This document shows positions 30,875 to 40,711 of a stretch of DNA of 64,000 nt, in pieces. The first letter of the stretch is position 1, and each line of letters opens with the position of its first letter. Source of the stretch: Tritrichomonas musculus (taxonomy: Eukaryota > Parabasalia > Tritrichomonadida > Tritrichomonadidae); assembly GCA_039105265.1 (NCBI GenBank), contig JAPFFF010000013.1, forward strand, positions 124,001-188,000. Direction: 5' to 3'. The notes under the pieces are model-generated. The model was not told the origin of the DNA and ran no database searches. It was given only the letters and a program-made list of their open reading frames with translations. The translations under genes were made by a program, and so were the position numbers.

Positions 30875-32716
30875 TTAGTTATTTTCAATTACATATAATT
30901 TCCAAAATTGGAAAAGTAAAAAAGAATATTTTATTGTAGTTGTGAAAACAAGAAATAGCAAGCTAATTTTGTTATTGCATCTCCGCATTAAAGATTCATG
31001 AAAAACAAAAATTATAATTACAACCACAGATATTGATATGAAAATAAAAAGGAAAATTTTGTAATTCAACGAGAGAAATGAGAAACACAATTCAGTTACA
31101 ATTAGAAACAAGTAGAAATCATGATGGAAAATAGCTAATAAAGATACTTCTATCATTATAAAAACAAGAAAAATTAAATAATAAATTTTATCATTCTTTT
31201 TCATATTGAAAATAAAAAATTGAATAAACAATGATAAGATTCCAAATAAATAAGAAATCTTTTCATATTTCTTAAATATTCTATATTTAGACTGCTTAAA
31301 TCCGAAAAATATGAGTATAAAAAAGAACATAATAAAAGCTGCATTTGATATGAAAAGTGATGAATCTTCAAAATTACAACAATAGATAAAAATTGCTATT
31401 TCAATAATAAAAACAGGGAAAATAGCTGAAAAATTGTAATGGATATAAAACATATATATCATTTCTAGCACAAATATCACACATATAAAAATAAACAGTT
31501 TTTTCTGTTCAATCTTTTCTTTCTGATATATTTGAATGTATTTATATACTGATGCAATGATGATGTAACAGAAAGGAATCATCAATGAACGTCTTGATGA
31601 AAAACTTAAATCATTTTGATCTGAAACGAAAGAAAGAGCTACAATCGATGTAAAGAAAATAAAAGAGAAACAACAATAACATAAAAATGAAGGACAACCA
31701 AAAGCAAATTGAAAATTCAATAAAATTTCACAAATGAAAGAATATACCAAGCAAAGACTCATATTCGTATATGAATCAACAAAGAAACTGAAAGAAATCG
31801 TAAAAACAATAAAATCTACAATTGTATATAAAGTAAATTTATAATTGATTTTAATTGATAATGTTTGATTTTTACTGTATTCATTAATTGTATTTCGCAA
31901 TTCTTCTTCTATTTGTTTTTTGATTATTTGTTCATTTTCGTAATTTTGTTTGCACTCTTCTAATTCTGTTTCTAGGTTTTTTTTACATTGTTTTTCATTT
32001 TCAGTATTCTGTTTACATGCTTCTAATTCAATTTCAAGTAATTTTTTACATACTTTTTCTTTTTCATAATTTTTTGTTATTTTTGACATCCCTTCCTTCA
32101 GATTATTTTTTAAACTTTTGATTTCTAATCCAAGTTGATCATTTATTTTCATATCATTTTTATGCATTTCATTAGCCGATTTTAATTCAATTACAAGTTT
32201 TTCATTAGATAATAATGAATCTTTTAATTCATCTATTTTCTCATTGAATTGCTTGTGAAAATCGCTTTTTAATTGACAAATTTGATTGTAAAACGAAATT
32301 GACGTGATGGCAAAAAATAAACTTATTATTGAAGAAAAATAAAGGAACTGCTTTAATTTTTCATTGATTTTGATTAGATCAAATGATGCTAAAAAAAGTG
32401 ATGAGTTGATGACATTAAATTCAAATTTGTGTCGGTATTCAATGTATAACCGTTTGATAATATTATAGAGATCTCGACTGTGTTGTGTGTGCCTGAATAA
32501 AATTGACGCTTCTTTTCCTTTCATTTCTAAATAGTCAAATAGGAAATTTATAACTTCCTTTTCTTCTTTTGGATCTCGATTATTAAGATTGAAATACTTA
32601 TTAATGATTCGATCTATTGACAATAAATCTCTGTTTAAAAATTCTTTTTCATGTAAGTATTTAACTAGATTTAATCCAATTTTATCTTCATCTTCTGTAC
32701 ATTTAACATTTTCCAT
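30875..32716 (-). CDS. Coiled-coil multi-pass membrane protein, 613 aa, unknown function
   Basis: The N-terminal ~125 residues are soluble and charged (MENVKCTEDEDKIGLNLVKY). A hydrophobic segment near 126-146 (YFSSIISLFFAITSISFY) is followed by about 145 residues of heptad-like coiled coil with repeated ELEACKQNTENEKQCKK and LEEELEECKQ-type phrases. From about 300 to the C-terminus there are roughly ten closely packed membrane spans (FVFTISFSFFV, IVALSFVS, LIFFGFKQ and others). No transporter or channel signature is recognised. The organisation (helical head, TM, coiled coil, polytopic C-terminus) suggests a membrane organiser but this is inference. The frame is intact; an ACTTTTTGAAAACTTTTT motif lies about 50-65 nt upstream. 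Confidence 0.75.
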   Translation of the reverse strand: MENVKCTEDEDKIGLNLVKYLHEKEFLNRDLLSIDRIINKYFNLNNRDPKEEKEVINFLFDYLEMKGKEASILFRHTQHSRDLYNIIKRLYIEYRHKFEFNVINSSLFLASFDLIKINEKLKQFLYFSSIISLFFAITSISFYNQICQLKSDFHKQFNEKIDELKDSLLSNEKLVIELKSANEMHKNDMKINDQLGLEIKSLKNNLKEGMSKITKNYEKEKVCKKLLEIELEACKQNTENEKQCKKNLETELEECKQNYENEQIIKKQIEEELRNTINEYSKNQTLSIKINYKFTLYTIVDFIVFTISFSFFVDSYTNMSLCLVYSFICEILLNFQFAFGCPSFLCYCCFSFIFFTSIVALSFVSDQNDLSFSSRRSLMIPFCYIIIASVYKYIQIYQKEKIEQKKLFIFICVIFVLEMIYMFYIHYNFSAIFPVFIIEIAIFIYCCNFEDSSLFISNAAFIMFFFILIFFGFKQSKYRIFKKYEKISYLFGILSLFIQFFIFNMKKNDKIYYLIFLVFIMIEVSLLAIFHHDFYLFLIVTELCFSFLSLNYKIFLFIFISISVVVIIIFVFHESLMRRCNNKISLLFLVFTTTIKYSFLLFQFWKLYVIENN

Positions 32717-33329
32717 TAATGTATCTCTAAATTTTCTATTTATTAATTCTCATATAAAAAGTTTTCAAAAAGTGAATATATTTTTAAAAACGTTATTTTA
32801 TATTATGAAAAAAATTGTAAAAGCAGACTTTTAAAATAGCATCATTATGTATTTATTATCTTGTATAATAGATAAATATTTTATATTTTAATTTTTTTAT
32901 TTACGTTGGTTATCCAATTTCACGAAAAACAAAAAAATAAAATACTTTTTTTTTTTTTTTTTTTTTCACCGATTTGTTATTCTCCGATTCTCGAGATCGA
33001 TAATTGATTGACTTTTTAATATCGATACATAAATATACACAGATTCTCGAGATCGATTTCAGAGATCGAGAATTTTTTTTCTCAGCTTTTGATATCAGAA
33101 TTTTCAATTAAACTTTTTGATAAATATATCTCATAAAAAAGAGTTTAATCTCGATCTTAAAAAAAACATCAATACATTCTATTATTTTGTTGATTTTAAT
33201 CTTAAAAAAAAAACATCAATACATTCTATTATTTATTTTTAGATATAATAAAATCACAAATACCAATTATAAAAAAAGATGATAATTGGTATTATAACAA
33301 ATGCTTTTATGTTTTTCAATTCATATAAA
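32717..33329. other. Spacer with inverted/direct copies of GATTCTCGAGATCGAT
   Basis: GATTCTCGAGATCGAT occurs at about 32987 and 33043; an inverted partial copy (gagatcgagaat) follows at about 33061. The phrase cttaaaaaaaacatcaatac also occurs twice (about 33157 and 33201). A T run lies at 32947-32966. No gene is seen. Confidence 0.5.
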
Positions 33330-34090
33330 AGCAAGTAATTGTAGTGATTCTTCTAAACCTTGACATGATGAACCAATGAGTAATTCAATAACTTTTTTAT
33401 AATCCTTTGGTTCTTGTTCTTCATTTAATTGTAAATTTGTCTTAGTGTCTGCATTTTTGCAAAAATTTTTCTCAATATTGAAACTTGGACAGTTTTTCGT
33501 TTCAATGCTGAGACAACGATTGATGCAGCTGCATAGTTGAAATTCTCTTCATTATTTAAGTACTTTGATAAATCATTCTGAAATTTTTGTTTTAACAAAT
33601 TAACATGCTTATTTGTCAATTGATCTTTCTAAAATTAACCTTTATTTGTATATCTTTTTTCTTATAAATGACATTATTTCGTCTATTTGTTGTTTGTTTG
33701 CTTTGGTTTGATTATTTTTTGATTCATTGATTATTTCATCTATTTATTGTTAAATCATTTTGGAATTTACTGTTGTCTGTGATGCAAATTTCAGTCTCTT
33801 TCTTGAGTTTTGAAGCTGGAAGGATTCCAATGATTCTTTTAAAAATGTTGTGGCTGGCAGCCAAGGATTATCTATCACCAATAAATAAAACATGATAAAA
33901 GTGTTGAAATGTTCATATTAATAATTTTCAATGAATGCCATGTTTGATTGAAAAATAAAGGTCTAGGTAATTCAATAAAAGTAAGGTATTTATGATGTTC
34001 AATGGTAAAGAAAAAGTTCTTTTATTTTGTCCTTTTCTTTCACTTTTTCAATCATTTTCCCTTTGGATTCGTTATATATTTCTATAAGTC
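33330..34090 (-). pseudogene. Decayed helical-protein gene fragment
   Basis: The minus strand shows, in order, KGKMIEKVKEKDKIKELFLY (about 34060), FKESLESFQLQNSRKRLKF (about 33840), KHVNLLKQKFQNDLSKYL and NYAAASIVVSALKRKTVQ (about 33610-33500) and DYKKVIELLIGSSCQGLEES (about 33400). The parts are separated by stops and shifts. The order and wording resemble the fragment near 37.8-38.0 kb (FDESLEEASLDP, TTTALRAAALLQSAEV), so both may come from one family. The function is unknown. Confidence 0.4.
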
Positions 34091-34131
34091 TACTACTTGA
34101 ATAATTACATTAAATTGTGATAATTAAATGG

Positions 34132-37100
34132 TTAAATTGATTTCTCATTAATATATATATTTAAAAATAAAGCAATTATGATAATTATAGCAATTATAAT
34201 GTAATTATTATGATTTTCTTTGCCAAAATTAGGATGTGAATTTAAAAAATCGATTGCTTCAATATCACCTTTATCTGCAGCCATTTTAAAATATTTATAA
34301 CTTTCTCTTTTATTTGAAGGAATTATATCACCATGGTACAAATAATTAGCATAATAAATCATTGAATCAACATAACCTTTATCTGCAGAAATTTTTATAT
34401 ATTTGATTGCTTCTTCTTTATCAGATTGATTTCCATGAATTTTAATATTTGAATAATTGAACATTGCTATTTCATCACCTTTGTCAACTGCCATTTTGAT
34501 ATAACTTAATCCTTTTTTCCGATTTTTATGAACTCCTATTCCATTGTATAGAAATATACCATAATTTAATATTCCTTCTGTAGATCCTTTATCTGCAGCC
34601 ATTTTGAAATAATGTGCTGATTGTTCATTATCAACATCCAATAACATATTTGCATACTGAAGCATTGCATCAATATTTCCATTATCTGCCATTTGTTTTA
34701 TATCTGTATTTTCATAACTTTCTTCTTCCTCTTCTTCTTCTTTAAAATTACTAAAAATTTCATAGAAATGTTGTGCATCTGGATTTCCTTTATCTGCAAT
34801 AATTTTCAGATAACGAAGGCCTTCTTTCATATTTTTTTCAATATATTTCCCTTCGATTAAAAATTGTGAATATAATAATATAGCTCCTTCATTTCCATTA
34901 TCAGCAGCAATTTTCAAATATTTAATTGCTTTTTTGTCATCAATTTTAATTTCTTCACTTTTGGCAAGTAACAAACCATATGAAACAATAGCATCATAAT
35001 TTCCATTGTCTGCTGCCATTACACAATATTTTGCTGCTTCATTTTTGTTGACTTTTATTCACCATTAAATAACATACTTGAATATTTAAGCATTGCATTA
35101 CTATTTCCATGATCAGCTGCTTTTTTGAAATATTTGGCTGCTTCTTTTTTATTCTGTGGAATAAATTTTCCACTATCTAATATTAATGCATAACCAAACA
35201 TTGAATCATCATTTCCATTATCAGCAGACATTTTTAAATATTTAATTCCTTGCTTGATATCGATAGGAATTCCATCTCCTTTTAGTAGCATTTTGGCTAA
35301 GTTATTCATCGCATCATTATTACCTAAATCTGCTGCTTTTTTAAAATATTTTGATGCCTCCACTTTATCAGTTTTGACTCCATCACCTTTATCAAGAGCA
35401 AGACCATATTCATATATAGAATTAACATGACCTAAATCTGCAGCTTTTTTAAAATATTTGGTTGCTTCTTGATTATTTATTTGAACGCCATCACCTTTTT
35501 TTAACATTACTGCATATAAATATGATCCTTCAGCTTTTCCATTATCACCAGACATTTTAAGATAATGAGCTGCTTCTTTTTTATCACCTTGAATTTCATC
35601 ATCAAAGATCAATGTAAGTCCATACTGATACATAGCATCAATATTACCATTATCTGAAGCTAATTTGAGATATTTCATTCCTTCTTTTTTATTGCATTCA
35701 ATACCTTCTCCTTTGTACAACATATTACCATAAAAGTGCATTGAATAATAGTTTCCTTTATCTGCTGATATTTTAAGAATCCTTGCTGCTTCTTTCTTAT
35801 CATTTTCAGAATTACTTTCAAGTAACATTGTTCCATAACAAAACATTGCATCGATATTTCCCTTATCTGAGCATATTTTATAATATCGAGCTGCTTCTTT
35901 TTTATTCATTTTAATTTCTTCTCCCAGATCCAACATTTTAGCATATCTATACATAGCATCTAGATTACCAAGTTTCGCTGATTTAATGATATATTTAGCT
36001 CCTTCTTTTTTATTCTCTGGAATTCCATCACCTGTGTATAACATTTTCCCATAGTAGTACATTGCATCATCATATCCAAGATCGGCTGCTTTTTTATAAT
36101 ATTTAGCCGCTTCTTTTTTATTGACTTCAATTCCATCACCATCATCCAACATTATAGCATAATTCACTATTGCATTATCATTTCCAAAATCTGCAGATTT
36201 TTTATAATATTTTGCAGCTTCTTCTTTATTAATATCAATACCATCACCATGAGATAACATCACTCCATAATTAAACATTGCTTCATAATCACCTAAATCA
36301 GACGCCATTTTAAAATACCTAGCAGCTTCTTTTTTATCTGATATAATTCCATTTCCATGATAAAGCATTAATCCGTAATTTAGCATCGCATTAGAATCGC
36401 CCATATCAGCTGCTTTTTTCAAATAAAAAGCTGCCATTTCTTTGTTTTGCTTAACACCAATGCCATTCATTAACATAAGTCCATATAATGTCATTTCTTT
36501 AATTGATCCTTCATCTACATATTTTCGTATATCAAGAGACTCATGTAAACTTGGATTCATTAAATCTTCATCAAATAAATCAAGATAATCATTAACTTCT
36601 TCTTCATCAATGAAATCAAAGGCACCTCTAAATTTTTCTTGTTTTATTTCTTCAATAATCTGACTAAATGATGGTCTTTCAAGCGGATTTTGTGACCAGC
36701 ATCGTGATAAGAAATCTCTGACTACTTCATTTGTAATTAATGATAAATCAGGTCTTTTCCCACTAATTACGTTATCAATTAAATTAAAAGTACCTTTATT
36801 TTCAGTATATGGAAGTTCACCAGTTATTATTTCATAAGCCAATATCGAAAATGCATAAACATCAACTTTATATGAATATGGTTCATCTGAAAAAATTTCT
36901 GGAGCCATATACATAGGTGTTCCAACTTCTTCTGATTTAATCAATGTCTCCGTGAGTTGTTTATCTGATATAAATGAACAGCCAAAATCACATATTCTTG
37001 GATAAAGATCATTGTTGAGTAGAATGTTTGCTGGTTTCAAATCTCTATGAATAATGCCTTTTGAATGAAGATATTTCATACCAATTGAAACACCTAACAA

Positions 37101-37499
37101 AATGATATATTTCTTAGTTGGTGTAAAGTTAAGTGGAGCTAAATAAAATCTTTGATTTTTGAGCATTTTGTCAAGAGATCCATTTGGCATAAATTCTGTA
37201 ATCATTGTTGGAAATGGTTCATCATTAAAATTTTTTAAGCTATAACCAAAAAGTATTAAAATTGCTGGATTATCAGATTTTGAATACGATAAAATTTCTT
37301 TAAAGAATGTGCATTGATTATCTTTAGGGTTATATTCTTCTTTCGTCTCTTTAGCTGCATATTGTGAAAAACTCTCAATCTTTTCAACTTGATAAACTTT
37401 ACCAAATGATCCTTCTCCAATCATTTTAATAATTTTGAAATTATTTAATTTGATAATAGGAACTTGCTGCATAGATTTTACAAATAATTTATCTTTCAT
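34132..37499 (-). pseudogene. TKL-type protein kinase with ~20 Sel1 repeats and C-terminal TM tail, split by one frameshift
   Basis: The ATG at 37499 opens an 814-codon frame. The kinase domain spans residues 20-290 with loop GEGSFGKVY, lysine K50 (AAKE), HRDLKPANILL, ICDFGCSF, MYMAPEIF and SDxY/VDVYAFSILAYE; all catalytic residues are present. Sel1 repeats of 36 residues follow (MLNYGLMLYHGNGI, KKEAARYFKMASDLGDYEAM). The frame stops at 35055 after MLFNGE. The next 295-codon frame (34132-35019) continues the same repeat in phase after a small deletion: bases just past the stop read IKVNKNEAAKYCVMAADNGN in the second frame. It ends in a tail-anchor-like segment YIIIAIIIIIALFLNIYI. One indel therefore separates a kinase-Sel1-TM protein of about 1,120 residues into two; a sequencing or assembly error is possible because the rest is undamaged. 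Confidence 0.85.
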
Positions 37500-37580
37500 T
37501 TTACTTCAAAAAGTTTCAAAATATCGAACTTAATGCTATTTTTATATTAAATATCTTATTCTTTTTCAAAGAAACAACAA

Positions 37581-37652
37581 GCGTTGCTAGTGTAGTGGTT
37601 ATCATGTGAGCCTTCCAAGCTTGAGATCCGGGTTCGATTCCCGGGCAACGCA
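37581..37652 (+). tRNA. tRNA-Gly (anticodon TCC)
   Basis: A 72-nt cloverleaf. The acceptor GCGTTGC pairs with GCAACGC, followed by A. The D arm is CTAGTGTAGTGGTTATCATG. Stem TGAGC/GCTTG (two G-T pairs) encloses CTTCCAA with TCC at 34-36. The T arm is TCCGGGTTCGATTCCCGGG. No intron; a T run at 37656-37662 terminates. It decodes GGA. It lies about 80 bp upstream of, and divergent from, the kinase-Sel1 start at 37499. Confidence 0.95.
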
Positions 37653-37734
37653 ATATTTTTTTTATAAAATTTAACAATCTTAAAAATATTGCGTGTTACC
37701 GTCAAGATACCTTCGAATACTGAGAACATAATTG

Positions 37735-38045
37735 ACAGGTCAATTAATTTTGTCCTTTTTCCTTCAATTTCGCTTCAAAGTGCAGCACTTGACGCGATTT
37801 TTGCAGCCATTCCGCCCTTCAAGGATCAAGAGAAGCTTCTTCCAATGATTCATCAAATGTAGGCGCCAACACTTCAGCTGACTGTAGCAATGCTGCTGCA
37901 CGAAGAGCTGTTGTTGTTTGTGAGACAGCTTTACTTGCTGATCGTTCATTCGTTCGTAACAGAATTAGCGATCTTCTTCCTCTTTTCAGTCATTTGATTG
38001 AAGGGAATTTGACATTCCTCGAAAATAATCCAGATCACAGATAGG
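37735..38045 (-). pseudogene. GC-richer gene fragment, strand uncertain
   Basis: The composition is clearly coding. On the minus strand one frame reads FEECQIPFNQMTEKRKKIAN, SVTNERSASKAVSQTTTALR and AAALLQSAEVLAPTFDESLE, then after a stop KSRQVLHFEAKLKEK. A plus-strand frame is also open (LQSAALDAIFAAIPPFKDQE). The minus reading is preferred because it resembles the fragment at 33.3-34.1 kb. No start or promoter is seen. The family is unknown. Confidence 0.4.
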
Positions 38046-38212
38046 CTTTTCAAATATTTTGATACATCATGCAGAATTATATAATTAGCTTACAAACCCA
38101 AAAACTTTCATTTATATTATTGTATCAAAGTTTACTTAAATTTATGTCAAAATAAACTAACTTTTAAGACATAGTTATTGATAAAAAACAATAATTGAGT
38201 TCAGCAATTGAA

Positions 38213-38839
38213 TTACATTCCGTTTTGGATCATGATTGATCCAAAGAATTCAATTGCTGTTAATCCAATGTAATTATATTGGCGTTGATTGCTCCAATTG
38301 CCGATTTGTATATATCTGATGTATCTGTAATATTTATTGTTTATTTCACATTTGAAATGACCACACAGTTTACTTCCTTTCAATTGTGAGTTGTTTTCTT
38401 GCATGTCTATCAATTCCCAATTTTGGTGGTCACTTGATCCAATTATCTTCCATGTCTTTGGATAACAATGGTTGGCTTTTTTGCTTATCTTTCTGATTGA
38501 ATAAGATGTCAAATTTATTTTTCTGTTGACGAAATCGAATTCAATGTAAGCATCTTCTTCTGAAGATGTTACATCTGAATAGTATGGCTTTTTAATATCA
38601 TTTCCATTATTTAATAATAAATTTGACAATGGATAACGTGGGATTTCACTTCCTGCTGAAAGTCGTAAATGGTCATTTTTTCCATTGACAACATCTTTCG
38701 TTCTTCGTTTAATATATGAAATGATTCCATTAAATCTGTTATTGTTCAAATATTCACATTCAATAATTTTGAAGTTTGTGTTTCCTTCTTTTGATTCATT
38801 ACTTTGATCAAGATTGTTTACTAATAGACTATCAATCAT
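38213..38839 (-). CDS. F5/8 type C domain protein, copy 3, 208 aa
   Basis: The product is nearly identical to copy 2: it has KANHCYPK (as in copy 1) and QLKG, and ends GSIMIQNGM instead of GSIMVPYNK. The same single galactose-binding-like domain is complete. The start is supported by AATGA (TCATT on the coding strand) at 38847-38851, 10 nt upstream. Copies 2 and 3 face each other across 8 kb. Confidence 0.8.
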   Translation of the reverse strand: MIDSLLVNNLDQSNESKEGNTNFKIIECEYLNNNRFNGIISYIKRRTKDVVNGKNDHLRLSAGSEIPRYPLSNLLLNNGNDIKKPYYSDVTSSEEDAYIEFDFVNRKINLTSYSIRKISKKANHCYPKTWKIIGSSDHQNWELIDMQENNSQLKGSKLCGHFKCEINNKYYRYIRYIQIGNWSNQRQYNYIGLTAIEFFGSIMIQNGM

Positions 38840-39201
38840 TTGATAAAATGATATGAAATAATAATAAAATATTTCTAATATTCAATAACACAGAAAAAGT
38901 TTAAATTAAATATGATTACAAATTGAATATTGAATTCCAAAATTTTTAAGATTTACGGTATGATTGTAAAATTGAAGAAATTTTCAGAAAAGGAAAATTC
39001 ACTTTTTGAAAACATAAAAATTATAAGAAGTTGAAATTTATTCTCAAATAAAACAAATAAGAAATGAATCTTTTCCTTTTTAGTAAAATATCTGTATTAT
39101 TTCCATTAAAATTGTTTTTAACATGCTGACATGTTGTAAGTTATTTTTTTATTTAACGTATTGAAAAAGTTCTTTTTCCATAATAATTGAACAATTTTGT
39201 A

Positions 39202-39585
39202 AACTCTGACTATTAATTTTCGACATAACGAGCAAATAACCGTCAATTCACATTCAAAATTGACTAAAAAAACGATAAAGTGTCGAAAATTTTTTGTTTC
39301 TCTCAAAGCAATGTATTCAATTTTTGAATTGTTTATTTTTAAATTCAGAAGTTTATCCGTATTTATATTTTTTAGAATAAGAAATTTACTTATAGAAAAG
39401 CATGGCTTTATTGCGATATGGTGAGTCTTATGAGCTAGCAACTCCATAAGGATGCTTCACATAATCCTCCAACAGAGGGAGCTTAGCAGAAAGCATATGG
39501 ATCGCCATCAGGAGATCGTTTTATAAAAAATGATAAATTGAATGCACTTTGAAAAATTCAATGTCGAAAATTAATAGTCAAAGTT
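39202..39585. mobile_element. 384-bp Tc1/mariner-type non-autonomous element (copy A)
   Basis: The ends are AACTCTGACTATTAATTTTC (plus GACA) and, on the other strand, AACTTTGACTATTAATTTTC (plus GACA): 24-bp terminal inverted repeats with one mismatch, flanked by TA on both sides (39200-39201 and 39586-39587). The duplicate arm at 28639-30345 has the uninterrupted sequence ttttgtagtataatc with a single TA, proving insertion after the duplication. The interior is related to copy B at 45956-46321 (inverted match gataaagtgtcgaaaat and ctctcaaagcaatgtattca). It has no intact transposase; minus-strand text such as SAKLPLLEDYVKHPYGVASS is unassigned. Confidence 0.93.
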
Positions 39586-39945
39586 TAGTATAATCTTTCA
39601 ATTTATCATAGAGAATAATAATTGAACTATTTTTGATCGTTTGTTATCAGAAAGTTTTTTTCCATTTTTAAATAGGTATGTTATTTTGATAATCGATATC
39701 AGAATTGACACTTTTTTAAAACTTGATAATCAATTATCAGTTTGTATACCTGATATCGATATTCTCAGGAAATTACTAGTCAAATCTGAAATGTTATATG
39801 AAAAGTATTGTAAATTTGATAGCTAAGAAGTAGGTTAAAATTAGAATATTTTTAATTGGTTAAAATGGTGTGAAAACTTGAATAACAAAATTTATGAAAA
39901 TTAAGATTGATTTTGTATATGATAGAAAAGATATAAATAAAATTT

Positions 39946-40105
39946 ATGCCAAGGCACAATTTTTACTTGGTTTATTTATTATGATGGTTCATATGTTGCA
40001 CGTGATATAAAGAAATCCATTGATTATTTGATGCTATTTGCAAGTCAATATAATTCCAGTTCGCAGTTCTTACTTTGAATTGTTTATTATGAAGGAAAGT
40101 TTTAA
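39946..40105 (+). pseudogene. Sel1-repeat gene relic (second copy)
   Basis: The plus strand reads YYDGSYVARDIKKSIDYLML, FASQYNSSSQFLL, a stop, then IVYYEGKF. It is the mirror copy of the relic at 28715-28880. Confidence 0.7.
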
Positions 40106-40182
40106 AACTTTCTGCAAATCAAGCTTTTTGTTTATCATTACATAATTAAAAATCAAACTCGAGAAATTTCATGAAAATTTAA

Positions 40183-40711
40183 TATTGCTTTTAAATAATA
40201 ATGCTAAGTTATCTAAAGCAAGATCAAGCTTTTTCAACTTTTTTTATCTTTCCTCTGAATTTTCTGACGCAAACAGTTCTTGTATACATATTTTTAACTG
40301 AGCAATCAGTGAAAAATATTATTACATCATTGAAGTATATTCAATATTCAGTTGATAATAATTGTCGTAATGCACAACTTTTTCTTTGAGATTTGCTTTT
40401 TGAAGGGAAAAAGTTCAATATCCGAATTTACCCTTAATATCATATTTCTTCATAGATCTGTTGGATTTATTTTATAAAATTATAACTTTTGAATTTTTAT
40501 GAACTTAATTTAAATTTGACATCACAGTTTTATTATTTACAAAAAGTTTCTATTCAAATATTTGAATGAAAAATAATGAAAATCTCACAATTTTCAAAAA
40601 ATACAAGTCAACTTGAAAACAGCTGTAATATTAAATAAAATAATCAATAATTAGAAAGAATACTATTTAAATAACAAACTAATAATAAAGAAAATTCAAA
40701 ACCGTATAATA
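40183..40711. other. Spacer with a further Sel1 scrap
   Basis: A plus-strand frame at about 40290-40390 contains SVKNIITSLKYIQYSVDNNC then RNAQLFL, half a Sel1 repeat; it is continuous in type with the relic just upstream but outside the duplicated arm. The rest is AT-rich spacer. Confidence 0.45.

Larger units (their letters stand above)
38155..40182 (-). repeat. Right arm of the inverted segmental duplication
   Basis: This is the inverted partner of 28639-30345, with F5/8C copy 3, the shared spacer and the Sel1 relic. It is longer because of a 384-bp TA-flanked insertion at 39202-39585. Near 38155-38215 the arms differ by an indel and then match again through ttatcaataactatgycttaaaag. Confidence 0.85.

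Noticed and set aside
37735-38045. HEAT-repeat protein on the plus strand
   Set aside because: The plus-strand frame is short and the minus strand has an equally open frame that resembles another fragment at 33.8 kb; neither can be named.
28639-40182. Reading the inverted 1.7-2-kb arms as terminal repeats of one large transposon
   Set aside because: Outer flanks (ctacctcc versus tattgctt) show no target duplication and the arms contain an ordinary host gene and a Sel1 relic; an inverted segmental duplication fits better.
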